NCBI GenBank assembly: GCA_008694505.1
Contig: VZDJ01007749.1
Coordinates: forward strand, 6,473,457-6,537,456
DNA from: Cyanoderma ruficeps
Lineage: Eukaryota; Chordata; Aves; Passeriformes; Timaliidae
DNA length: 64,000 bases
Direction of reading: 5' to 3'
Under the pieces are notes generated by a model that worked only from the letters and a program-made list of their open reading frames with translations, had not been told where the DNA came from and did not search any database. The position numbers and the translations under genes are program-made. Shown piece after piece: positions 8,889 through 53,674 of the stretch (within the stretch, counting starts at the first letter, position 1; the number at the start of each line of letters is the position of its first letter).

Positions 8889-11529
8889 CTGGGGAGAGAG
8901 ATGAGAAAAAGGGATAAAAAAAGACAAAGTGATAGAAAATACCTTCACATAAAATCATTCTGACAGCCAATGTCGCAGCCCCAGAAAATGAAATTCTCCC
9001 ACAGCTAACGAGGGCTGGAGAGTGGAAAAACATTTTACCATCTATTTTTATATAGGCATACACACCCACAGAGTATAGTTAAAATGAACGGATGCAGCCT
9101 CCACAGGAAGCCAGGCTTTTACATGTGATTCTATTCAAGAATAAAATTAGTTTAAATTCACCCTAGTTTGTACAAGTACATAATTCCCACTTATGTGTTC
9201 TAACTATGTTAGTAATTCCTAGAAGTTCATAAGGTGCTAAAACTGGAGCTGAGCAAGAAGGAAGTAATCACTGAGAATACCTTTATGGAAATTTCATTGC
9301 TTTTTGTCAAGATAAGATTTTTTTGGTCAAAATAAGAAAGTTTTGATTCACATCAGTACACATTCATCTATGTACTGCACTAGTGATAAACTTGCCATGG
9401 ATTATTTAACTAAAAACTTTAATCAAATTTTAATTTAATTTTCGATAGTTTTTGTTCATGTAGCTGCTCATGACTGGGGAATTAAAACAATGTGGTCAGA
9501 TTTGGAGGAACACCAGAATTTTTGTTAGTAACTATTTATGGTGGTGTGGGACTAGATTAAAGTGACCTCTTGTAACATGGAAAACACTGAATCTGAATAA
9601 ATATTTTTAAATCAGTGAAATCCAATCAATATCTATTATATTATTATGATTTCTTAAAGCTGGATTACAGAGGTTCTGACACAAAAAACCCTTCAGCTGT
9701 CACGGTACTACTACACAGTTGAACTTTGCTGGTTTTACTTCTATAGAAACTTATCCAAAAGGAAATAATATGCCAAAATAAAAAGGCAGCTGGAGCCTGG
9801 GGGAAGATCCTGAGGCTGGAGGAGGAGACACAGGGCCTTGCCTTCCCTCATCTGCCCCTGCCTCACTATGTCACACTGGAGTCTTCTTTCCCCCTTCCTG
9901 CCCTTCACTTGCCTACCCAGACCTCACCTGCTCTTTCATGAGTTGTTCTTTATGCCAGAGCCAAACTGGCAACCCTTCCCCGTGGGAATGTCACCTGACC
10001 AACACAAAAGGGAAAACACAGTGCCCAAGAACTGGCCTGTGCTCTGAACACCATTGAAAGCACCTTTATACCAACAGCACCACCAGCAAAGCGCTGACCT
10101 GCTGCAACCATTCTCACAAACTGCACTGCACAGATCAGCCCTACAGGCTTGAGACAGCTTCCTACAGCATGGGACCTGCAAAACGCAGTGCTGGGAACTC
10201 CAAGGACCAAACTCATCACAAAAGAGATATTCTGTTCGTTTCTTTATGAAACAGTAGGATTTGAGAGGCAGCTCCTGACAATGCTGACATCTGTAAACTC
10301 AATCTCAAAAGTAACTTTGCCAAGCTAATGGCATTTTCTGCATGTCAGACATAGCAAGCATATCTTTACCAAAATCATGGCTTTTTAATAGAAAGCAGTA
10401 GAAAGTCATGTCTCATGCTGACATCTGTAATCTCAGCAGCAGGAAAGGATTCCTGACAACAGACAGGTTTCTCCTGCTAGCACAGAAACTATTTTTTGCT
10501 ACGAACATCCAAGACATACCTGAGAGGTACTTAAGCGACATGAACAAGGGAAAAACAATAGAATTCTTCCACATGGCAGTTTTGTAACCAAAGGCACCAA
10601 TCTTCCGGTGGGAGGAAAACCAAACCACTGGACTGCAGGACTTGTGACTTCCCACACAGGAAAGCAAAAGAACAATTTTGATCCAAACTGTGGTCACAAA
10701 TGAAGAACAAGCTGCATTTTTTCCCCCCTGTAACTCACAGCAGTGATTTCTAAGAGTCACCTTGGCCAAGGAATGTCCTGCAGGGCTGTTTACCGTTTCT
10801 TTCGGGCACTTCAGTGGAAGGGGAAAAAATGCAGGCCAATTAACTGGAAGTTTTAAGGAATAGTTTTAAAATTATGACGCTGAGGGAAACGCAGAATCAA
10901 GCGAGGCAAAGCACCCGTCACATGGATCAGCTTAGTGTCATTTTCACTTCGAATTGACAGATTTTGTGCTCTTTGATCCAGGGGAGGATCGGTGTCCGGC
11001 CCCCCCTCAGCAGCCCCGGCTCCTTCCCGGGCAGGTTCAGAGCAGCAAGCCCTGACCCCCCCTCGGAGCCGGGCGCTGGTTCTGAAAAGCCCGCGGGTTA
11101 AGGGGCATTCGAGAGCCCCTCGGAACTGCCGGAGCCGAAGCCCCGCAACCCGCCCGGCACCGCAGACCCCGTGCCGGGGGTTCCCATACCGAGGGTCCCC
11201 ATACCGAGGGACCCCGCTCCGGCCGCGCTGTGCCCCCTCACCTTTCCGTACTTCTTCAGGCGCTTTCCGTAGGGCCGCTTGCCGGGGGCCCGCGGCGGGC
11301 GCAGCGGCTCGTAGGAGCCGGGCAGGACGGCGAAGCGCACCTTCCTGCACCCGGTGCCGTCCTCCTCCTCCTCCTGCAGCGCCGCCGGCCTAGGGGCCCC
11401 CGCGCTGCCCCCGGCCCCCGCCGCCGCCTCCTCCTCCTCGCCGGGCAGGATGGAGACCTGGTCGTCGCCAAGCCCGTGGCGGGAGAACCTGCCCCTCACC
11501 TTGGCGCCCAGCCGTGCACCCACCGTCAT
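8769..11529 (-). CDS. C1orf115: C1orf115 / RDD1, small membrane-associated protein (two coding exons)
   Basis: Two exons, 11242-11529 and 8769-8888, give 135 residues against 142 in human. The start MTVGARL, the core [14 protein letters not shown], the basic KRLKKYGK and the C-terminal block [10 protein letters not shown]...[13 protein letters not shown]...ASFVR match the human protein as I know it. Family knowledge: the protein (required for drug-induced death 1) has one hydrophobic C-terminal segment, interacts with clathrin adaptors and affects ABC transporters such as ABCB1. The start at 11529 is chosen because the family begins MTVGARL, although the frame stays open upstream to 11883. 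Exon 1 carries two glutamate runs coded by GAG repeats. The gene sits directly downstream of MARK1 on the same strand, as in human. Confidence 0.93.
8889..11241 (-). other. C1orf115: C1orf115 intron
   Basis: A 2.35-kb intron runs from the donor GTGAGG after KKYGK to the acceptor CCCCAG before NVGKV. Its first 250 bases are very GC-rich (part of the CpG island) and include a 15-bp unit repeated twice at 11183-11212. No further exon is seen. Confidence 0.85.
11183..11212. repeat. 15-bp tandem duplication in the CpG island
   Basis: A 15-base unit containing CCCATACCGAGGG is present twice in a row at the 5' end of the C1orf115 intron. It is GC-rich and non-coding. Confidence 0.7.
11242..11529 (-). 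CDS. C1orf115: C1orf115 coding exon 1
   Basis: It encodes residues 1-96, from [10 protein letters not shown] to LKKYGK, followed by the donor GTGAGG. Two acidic runs (residues 31-34 and 53-56) precede the conserved [13 protein letters not shown]. The C-terminal third is basic. Large open frames on the opposite strand here are by-products of the high GC content. Confidence 0.93.
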
Positions 11530-11960
11530 GGTGCCGCAGGGCGCCGACCCGTCTGCGCCGACCTCGGGCGCTTCCTCCGCCGCTGCGCCACAGGTGTGGC
11601 CGGAGGCGGCCGCTGCCCCCTCCCCGGGGCGGGACGGCCGCGGAAGAGGCGCCCCGGCCCGGGGCAGGCGGCCGAGAGCTGGCGGTGCCCCCGGCTCCGG
11701 ACCCTGGCCCCGCCGCCGCTCTGGTGCGGGAAGGAGCCTGGGACTGGAGCCCGTCAGCTCAGCGGGGACAGGTGAGAGCGCTGACGGGGAGGCACAGCCC
11801 CGCACCGCCCCGGGCGGCTTCGGCCTCGGCGCTGCAAGGGACGGCGAGACCCCTGGAAGATCCTTCCGTGGCACAGCACGCACTGCCCCAGCCCACGGCG
11901 GGCACCGCTCCTGGAGGTCACGCTCTTTCCCCCTCAGCGAGAAAGGCCAAGCTCCTTGGA

Positions 11961-14339
11961 CATACCTCAGCTATAGGTGTTCCTACTAAAGCCAAGCGAA
12001 AACAGTCTCTTCTGTGTCCTGGGCTGCGTTCGGCTACCCCTGGCCAAGGGGAAAGTGGCGAAGAAGTTTCTTCGTGGCTTTTGCCCAGATGCTGGGGGAG
12101 GCTGTGATAGCCCCACCTCCGCGGCTGGGGTGCTGCAGGGTAACAGCTGCCTCTCCTAAGCAGTGTTCCTCAGCTGGGGTATATCAAGGAATGCAAAATT
12201 GTACGGGGAGGATAGATGCAATTTATTAAACCAGTTGGTGTATTTATCAACATTTGATACGCATGTAAATGCTTTGGACAAGCAGATGCAACACTGGGAC
12301 AGACCAATCCTTTCCCCTGGACTTCTTTTACCGAGGAACAAAGCCTTGAGCGTGCATGTCTCCAAGATGCGGGCATAACATTCAGAAAGTAAATCCTGCA
12401 CTTCACATTCTTACCTGCCCCAAGGATGGTGATTCTCCACCTTCACAGCTCCAGAAACCTGTGTAAAGAACAGTGGGGCCATGTCCCTGAACAGTGGAAG
12501 GTGTGAGCTAAGTCTCAGTACTGTCACTACAGGAGAAGCTCTGAGGTAGATAATTCTTCCCTGTCTTCCCAAGAGAGGCAGGCCTTTCCCCACAGACTTG
12601 GTTTGTACCTCACAAGTTTGCTTCCTTTTCCAGAATTCAATTACCAGAAACCTCACAGAATACATCTCTCACCTGAGATTTAGTGTCTCCATTTGCATGG
12701 TGGCAGTGGAATCACATGTTCTGAGTACCCTTAGGTTGTATGACACCATATACCAAAATACAAGGTACCCTTAGGTTGTATGACACCAGATACCAAAATC
12801 TCATGTCTAAACAGCTCATAAAATTCTAGCATCATCCATTACCAAATGGCATAATGACCCCACTTGGTTCCCTAGCAGTGTCATTCATTCAGTGGACCAG
12901 GAATTACTGTTTATTGTATTTTCCCTGATTTATATACATTTCAGTATTTTTAAAGTAGACTGTGTGAAAAGGGATGCACTAGTTTTGGAAATGTTGCTAT
13001 ACTTCAAAGAAATACAAAAAAAGCCCTCAACCCAGACCAGCTGAACCATGCTGTAACCCCACTGCTCACCCTCCACCCATCCCAAACACCCCCTTGAGAT
13101 GCTGCCAACAAATTACAATTGAATTCATGAGGCCTCTGAAAATCTGGGGCATTCCTATCCCTGCCTGGAGCTGGGAAATATGATGTGGCATTTAAAACTG
13201 TTTCGTATTCCTAAAGTTAAAGCTGTGCTGATAAAATGCCACACCAGTCCCGTCCCACATGGAAGCTGGGAACATTTGGATCTGAAATGCAGCTTATGCC
13301 ATTCTTACCTAAGGAGTAACTGACCCGTAACAGGTCCAGCACAAGGCAGCTGTTGAGGGCACCCAGAACCAGGCACTGAGGCTGGGGAGGCACCATCTCA
13401 CCGACCCCAGACTAAGAAGTTTTATTGGCAAGCAGAGTCCTGAGACCTTTTTCTGAACTGCTTTCTCCGATCTTCCCATCATATTCCTGCTGGGGCAGCA
13501 GATTTGGAAAGCCAAATTCTGCACTCATGTGCACTTACACCTTTTGCACTCAGACTGTCCCTGAGGAAGCTCCAGGTGTATTTGCTATGGAGAATGTGAA
13601 GTGAGTCACGGCTCATGTTCCAGCAAGGCAAAAGGAGGGCACAGGGCTTAGGAATCAGGGCAATTTCACACTGCTGGCAGCCACTGGACAGAACACCATT
13701 TGCAAGCTGCCCTGACATACAAACATTAAATTGGCAGTGCCAGGTTTCATGGGAAGGTTGAACTAAAATTCATCAGCTCTGTCCTCTGGAAAAGCTAAGT
13801 GTGTTTTATGGAACACTGCTACAGCTCTGGTTATATGGAGCGGTGAAAACCAGCAGCAATCTAGGGCAAAGTTGGCCACGGAAAAACAGCGCCTGTGAAG
13901 CGGGAAGCTCTACTAAGTACTTAATCTACTGTCTCACAGCATGACCTATATTTTTTCCACTGAACCTTCTGAAAAGGCAAAGGGTTTTGTTTCATGTCCA
14001 AGTTCATACATGACCATAGGTCAGCATCACAGTTACATTCCAGCGGTGTATTTTTAAGAATAATCGAGCATTTATGGACATTTATGAGTAAATTGAGCAG
14101 ACACACAACCCCCTCCTCCCCAGACTGATTTTTGGTGAATTCTTGTAAGAGGACCTGCACTTCCATTTCTAAGCAATGCTAAACCACTAAGTTTCTGAAC
14201 AGTGCAGGACCACTGAACCCATAAAATGCTAATCCTGAATTCACACCATGCTGAAGATGGAGCCTGTGCCCCTTTAAACTGTTTTGCTACCTGCAGTAAT
14301 GACTGTGCTTTTATAAAGGGCAAGCAACAAGTATTTTAG
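11961..14339. other. intergenic DNA between C1orf115 promoter and MARK1 3' end
   Basis: No exon is recognisable on either strand. The stretch contains a 40-bp tandem duplication at 12725-12799 and several minus-strand AATAAA hexamers (for example 12910-12915 and 13421-13426). One of these could serve a longer MARK1 3' UTR. Confidence 0.45.
12725..12799. repeat. 40-bp tandem duplication
   Basis: A 40-base unit starting GTACCCTTAGGTTGTATGAC occurs twice head to tail; the second copy is five bases short and has a single T-to-G change. It is intergenic. Confidence 0.85.
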
Positions 14340-16073
14340 TATGAGAACTGTTCAAGTAAGTTTTAATAGAGTGCACCAGTGAATCAAGATGACTTGCATC
14401 AGATTTGGTTCAATGAACATCAGATAAAAAAAAAGAGAAAAGGGGCTACAGTTCTTTCTTTCCAAACACCACCCTTTTTCTAAGGCAACAATACACGTCC
14501 ATTTCCGAACATAACTGTTACATAGGAAAGCTACATCACAGTACAGTATGTAAAGTCCATCTCGGTCAAGAAGCCATTAGAAAATGGCACATTTACTACA
14601 CTTACAGCTTTCTAACTTAGGGTTACAGAGTTTACCACAGCTTTTTTTTTCATTTTTATTTTTTAAAGTGACAATTTCTTAATGAACTTTCTATTCTTCA
14701 CATGAGTGTGCAGATGGGGCCCATATGTTGATATTACAGTAATTACGACATTAAATAACATTGCACAACCAACCTCTATGGTTAATTCAGTACAAAAGAA
14801 CAAGTATTAAAATGTACCAGTACTAGTGGTTTTACATAGTTTATAATCATTAATTATGAAGGAAAAAAAATGTGGGGCTGTTTTTTTTTCTTTTCTGTAG
14901 GCAAGTGCCTAATTACAAAGCTGCACATTACAGGCATAATGATGTGGAATAAATACAAGAAATCTGGTAAAATATTAAACACAAACAGGTTACATGGGAA
15001 CAAACTGTACAACCACAAAAGCATAAATCAACAATTTATCATTATAAACAATGTATGTTTAGCTGTAAAGTATTATGTGGAATTGCATGTACTCTTTGGG
15101 GGGCACATGTTCCAAAAGCCAAGCTAATTCCTGAGGTGGTATTATTAACTTACACAATTGGTCAACACTTCAGATTATCTTGTGCTATTAAACAGTCCCA
15201 ATGTTAATAGATTTCCATAACATGGAATTTGTAGTATTCTGAAGGCAGCAAATAAGTGATATTTTACACCAAGATATTCAAATGAAATAATTCCGGTTCT
15301 CCATTTTGGTGCTACATTTGTTAATGGGCCATGGGAATAAGCACTGGAATTTGCAGACAGAAATCACTTATGCCTGGTTTCTGTTCCCCCACAGCTCTGA
15401 GCTGGCCAAAGGCAGAACAAAGTTTCTAAACTGTAAGTGCCAACACTGTAAACATATTTGTCTCTTTTTTCAACTAAACACTGTCCAATAACAAGGATAA
15501 GAGCCAAAGATAAGCAGGAACAGTCTCATGTAGAACAAAAGCCGATTACTCATCGACTTTTGGTTCAACTCATGAACAATTTTTAAATAATTAAAAATGG
15601 TCATGCTACAGTTGTGAAAACTAGTTTGTGCATTTGACTCAGGACACAAGTTTTTTAAAAAACGCATGGTAGAAGTAAGACTTATAAAACCCACCAAAAA
15701 TGTAAATGATAGGGAAGAACTTCTCCAACTCAAAGCATCAAACATACATTTCTGTGCAGAAATCTAGACAACTATACAAGATCTGAATTTAAGCAGTCAT
15801 CTTTTTATTATACAACTCTATGAACATAAAATGAACAGAATGCTCTATATACTTACCTGTACATGTGAACATAACTTCTTTAGCTACAGTTATTTAATAT
15901 AGGTCATACTGGATTTAACTTTACAATTCTGAATAACTATGTATAACCTTATTGCAATAAGGGCAATTTCTACATGGGGAGTTTCACAGGCCAATCACAT
16001 TAGGCGAAACCAGTACATTCAAAGTGTAGATCATGTATGAATCTTCCCTGATCCCAAAGAATTTAGGTTCTCT
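14340..16073 (-). other. MARK1: probable MARK1 3' UTR
   Basis: The AT-rich stretch after the MARK1 stop holds minus-strand polyadenylation hexamers AATAAA at 14655-14660 and ATTAAA at 14362-14367. Human MARK1 has a 3' UTR of roughly 2 kb, so an end in this area is reasonable. The exact cleavage point cannot be read from sequence. Confidence 0.4.
14655..14660 (-). terminator. MARK1: candidate MARK1 polyadenylation signal
   Basis: AATAAA on the minus strand about 1.4 kb past the stop codon, in an A/T-rich context. It is one of several candidates. Confidence 0.3.
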
Positions 16074-49460
<33,387 letters not shown>

Positions 49461-51247
49461 CTGCAAGGCAGACAAAATAGTTGGGAATTCAGCTACTTGC
49501 ATTTTAGACAATTGCAACAGAATAAACCACAAGCATAAAAAGATGTAAAGGGAAATAATTTATTTAACTTTTACAATATAACTCAAACTCTGGATGGCAG
49601 CCTAAGGAGAAAATGTTGCTTTTGGGCAGAGTTCGATACATGCCTCATGAAAAATTCTACAGAAAGATTTTACCAGCACCAAAAGCAACACTAGATACCT
49701 AGGCAGTAATCTGTAAACCATTATAGACTTTTTTAAACATGCCAAACCCCACAGTATAGCACTATGTTGCAGATAAATTTGTCTAATCATAATCAAAGTT
49801 AGTCTTTTAAAAATACACTGTACAAAATATACTTGTACCTTGGCATATTTAGAAACAAGGTTTCACTCTATTTTTTTGTTAACTTTCTGCAAATGACACT
49901 ACTAATTTTTTTTTCAAGTAAGTTTTGTTCCCCAAACGTTTGCATCTTTTTAAGTTCTTATTCAAGTAGCAAACTATCTACATCTTTATTTAAGAACAAC
50001 TGTTCTTTAAAACTCCATGACATCACATAAAATATTTTAAATCTCAAAAGTCTGAAGAACTAAAAGGAAGTTATTTTTAATGCATGCCAACACATCATCC
50101 CACATTAAATGTTAGTCACTGAAATCTGCAGTGCTTCTGTACTCTAACTTCCAAGTATATAAGGGGCAAGTTACAGATGGGGCTTGGAATTTTTCCAAGG
50201 AGAAACCAAAGTAATGAAAAATGTCAAAGGAGTGCTAAGTGTTTCAGTATTTCAAATACTTTCTAAGAGTGGCAGATGGGTACAAATGTTTAACAGGTAA
50301 AATTTAGCTTCTAATCTTTTAAGTTACAGACTTTGAAGGCTGGCAAATACTGGAAGTAGAGAGAGAGTGTCTTCCAAGTGCAGTTTTTAGATTTGTAGCA
50401 AGAAAGGCACGCTTACTCCCAGCTAAACATAAAGCACCAACAGACACCTGAATATTTTCCCATTCCTGACTGCCTCAATTAAAAGGTGTCTGTCTTTGTA
50501 CAGAGCACTAACGAGCCTGTTCCCAGATCCTTGACTTTAAGCTGAAAGAGTCTAAGGGCAGCTGAAGTTTTACTGCTTCTCCCAATACCCAACCTAACGT
50601 TGGGCTGTGTCGATCTCATCCATCATTCCTTATGGAACTATTTTCATATACAACCAGAATTTAAAGCAGTACTTCCACCTTCAGTGTGCATTTGTTGGAG
50701 ACAGTAGTCAGTCCCCTCCTGTAAACACTCAGGCTTACAGACAGTCCCACTGAACCAGGCAAGATTATTTCAGGACATAAGCAGTAGTGGAATTGGGAAA
50801 AGCAGCAAACAGCTGCAACACAACCGGAAAAAACAAGGAGTATACCACAACCAGAATGTTCTTCCCAAATGTAGCACAACCCTGCTTACATCACCTCCAG
50901 CATTATTAATTATTCACTATGGCCAAGAGAACAGCCCTAAATATAATTTTGTTTGTCTTTTCATTGCGTGAGTCCTTCTACAAAATACTACTGTACTCCC
51001 ACTGCTAAACTGTTTTCCAAATTAGTGGAGAACCAAGCAAGCCAGGCATGTTTAGATCCTGTATATCAGACAAATTTATTCAGCTGTGAAATAAAACGTT
51101 AGTAATACTATTTATTCTTTAGAAGCACATTATTAAAATGTTTTCTGTGGACTTTGAAAGAGAAGATCAGAAGGGCAGCTCCAGGCAAACAGTCTTTGAA
51201 ACATCCCTTCAGCATCAGACACCAGTCCCACATGGGATAAACCACAG

Positions 51248-51248
51248 N
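51248..51248. other. unresolved base (N)
   Basis: The only ambiguous base noted, in intron 1. It affects no coding feature. Confidence 0.95.
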
Positions 51249-52430
51249 AAGCCTCCCCTAAAAATACACCCTCCAAAATCAGTATCTGTATGGTGCTACC
51301 AATGAATATTTCAGCTGTACTGAGAACCCCACCCAGGGCTACAGCAGTGTGCTACACAAACAAGTTTTAGAAGTCTTTGAGCCTCTTCACTCACAGAATT
51401 AGATCTTTACTACAGGATACAATGCCTACCAGAAGCCTTAGCAATCCTAATACGAGCTGCCAATTTCATATGCTTCACAGGATTAGCCTACTCCCAGCAG
51501 ACACCTGAAGGGATCTCTTAGAGAAACAGTTGGATAGACTCAACCAATGCCATGGGAAAAGAGGAAGATGCCTTCACAGGATACATCATTTTAATGCAGA
51601 TTGAACAGGGAAAGTATTATTTAATCAAAATGACAGTATAACAGTACAAAACCTGAAGAGGAAAAAAAGTAACAAGGTTCATGGTCATGATGATTCTGGA
51701 TTTTGGTTTTTTTGTGACAGAAAAACTAAGCCACTCTGGATGGTTCCTAATTATTTCTTCTCAAACAGGTTCTCTTCAGAGTCAACCAACCATTTTCTCC
51801 AGCTATGCCCAAGGATGACAGAAATCATGCATAAAGAAGGTCAAATTTCCTAGTTTGTGAGCCACACATAAATAAATATATACAATTTCAGAATTTAAAC
51901 AGCACTGAATGAAATTCAAATTGTTGTTGCAATAGGCCTCTTTTCTGCACATAAACAGCTTGCTATTGTTGGAAGGTAAAGAGGAATTTAAAGTAGAAAC
52001 TTATCAACATTCAGTGAAATTGAAACAAAAGATTAAGAAGTTGGAAAAAAAATAAAAATCAAGGTTAAATAACAGTATTTCAGAGATTATTTCCAAAGAA
52101 TACTACAGCTGAATTTCACACAAGTATGCAACATCCACACTGTCTAGAAGGCCAGGCTACATAGTTTTCAGATGCTTCTGGTCCATTACAATATGTTCAT
52201 TCATTATGCATCAGCTACTATGTGGCTATTTAAAATGCCATTTCAGAAGAACAATCTCTAAATTCTGAGAAATTTTTCAGGGTGCTGGAAACAAGGGAGC
52301 TGTAAAAACCAATACTCTCCTTGAAGTTCACTGTCATCTGAAAACAATTCCAGCCAACAAGGTGCATTTCCCACACAGGATTTTAATTAGAGATTCTGTT
52401 ATTTCACTAGATACCCTGATTAGATAGATA

Positions 52431-52560
52431 TAAACGTAGTGGGAAACACTACACCTTACTAATACATCATAAACACGACTCAATATATTCAATCTACGTC
52501 AGTGTAAAATAAAGTCTCTAGAAATAAACACTCAAAATTAGATGTTTCTTAAAATGCAAT
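52431..52560 (+). repeat. diverged interspersed repeat, copy A
   Basis: About 130 bases match copy B at 53543-53674 in the same orientation. Shared blocks include GTAGTGGGAAACACT, GTCAGTGTAAAATAAA and TTAGATGTTTCTTAAAAT, with substitutions and small gaps between them. I do not recognise the family. Confidence 0.75.
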
Positions 52561-53542
52561 TTTAAACAAAAAGAGGGTGAAGCAGTAACAAGTTTAGAGC
52601 TGAAACAGTTTATTAGAGCATTTAGGTATTTTGCACACTAGTCAAGTATTGTAAAATAAGAAAGTAACTCGTGCAAAACAAAATCCACCTTTTCAGGAAT
52701 CTCTAAGTATTTCTAACATTCAATTTTAAACTGCAACAGAAGAGAGCTGGATTAACACTTACTGCTCCATACTAGGCCTGTTTCTGACATGTTCCACCAG
52801 GCTTGTTAGAGAAAGACCACAAGAGAGTTAACCTGACCCCTTGCTTCTCAAAGCTATCATTTGCTTTGTTTACCCAAGGTAATTTTGCCAAAGCAAGATG
52901 ACCCGATGGCCAGACACATCATCCTTAAGAAAGTGCAGAGGAACTAACCCCACCAAGGAGGTACAACGTGTGCGTTTCGCTACTTCACATATTCAGCGTT
53001 CTTCAGCCACTTACCAGCCACAGGAGTAGAACTCTCAGGATCATACGCTGCAATCAAATTTACAACATCACCTGTATTAACTGCTGCTACAGCTTGGTGT
53101 TAAAAAATTCCCCCAAACCATTCCAGTCACTAATCCACACAGCCTTTCTTAATCAAACAACACTTAAGGCCTCTACAATCCTTCATAATAAGAGGGTAAT
53201 TTCCACACATGAATCTGCCTACAAACACACCTCACTTGATTAAAACCTCTTAGTCCTAAATTTTCCCCATCTTCATTTATCACAAGGCAAATCATCACGT
53301 TTTTCTCTCTCAGTATTTTCTATGCTGTCCTGGACGTAAGTATCTTGCAGCCAATTTTTATATTCGTAACTCCTACCATTTCCAAGCATGTGCCATACAC
53401 ATGAGCATTTGTAACAGCTGTCATATTTTGCAAATATGCAAATATTTTTCAAAATAGCTAGCCCAGACAGAGGGAATCTGAAGGGTTGAGAAGACAGTCT
53501 TCTAAATAGCTCTGATCTGCAACAGCTTTGCTCTTAATATAT

Positions 53543-53674
53543 GTTTAATGTAGTGGGAAACACTCCTTTACTAGCACACCATAAACATGACTCCTGACAC
53601 ACTCAGTTTATGTCAGTGTAAAATAAAATCTCTAGAAATAAACATGTAAAATTAGATGTTTCTTAAAATACAAT
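53543..53674 (+). repeat. diverged interspersed repeat, copy B
   Basis: Second copy of the segment at 52431-52560, 1.1 kb away in direct orientation. Homology stops at about the same point on the right in both copies (after AAAATRCAAT). Confidence 0.75.

Larger units (their letters stand above)
10980..11960 (-). promoter_or_regulatory. C1orf115: CpG island and probable promoter of C1orf115
   Basis: Base composition changes sharply to GC-rich with dense CpG around the first exon, in strong contrast with AT-rich surroundings. This is the usual vertebrate CpG-island promoter. The transcription start probably lies between 11530 and 11960; no clear TATA box is seen. Limits were judged by eye. Confidence 0.75.

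Noticed and set aside
8375..8917. 180-codon plus-strand open frame
   Set aside because: It lies opposite C1orf115 exon 2, whose splice site and homology explain the region better.
11098..11883. 261-codon minus-strand open frame around C1orf115 exon 1
   Set aside because: It extends upstream of the family start MTVGARL and runs past the splice donor into the intron; GC richness keeps it open.
11230..11989. Several plus-strand open frames of 130-210 codons in the CpG island
   Set aside because: They are antisense to C1orf115, have Pro/Arg/Ala-biased composition and no recognisable motif; typical GC-rich artefacts.
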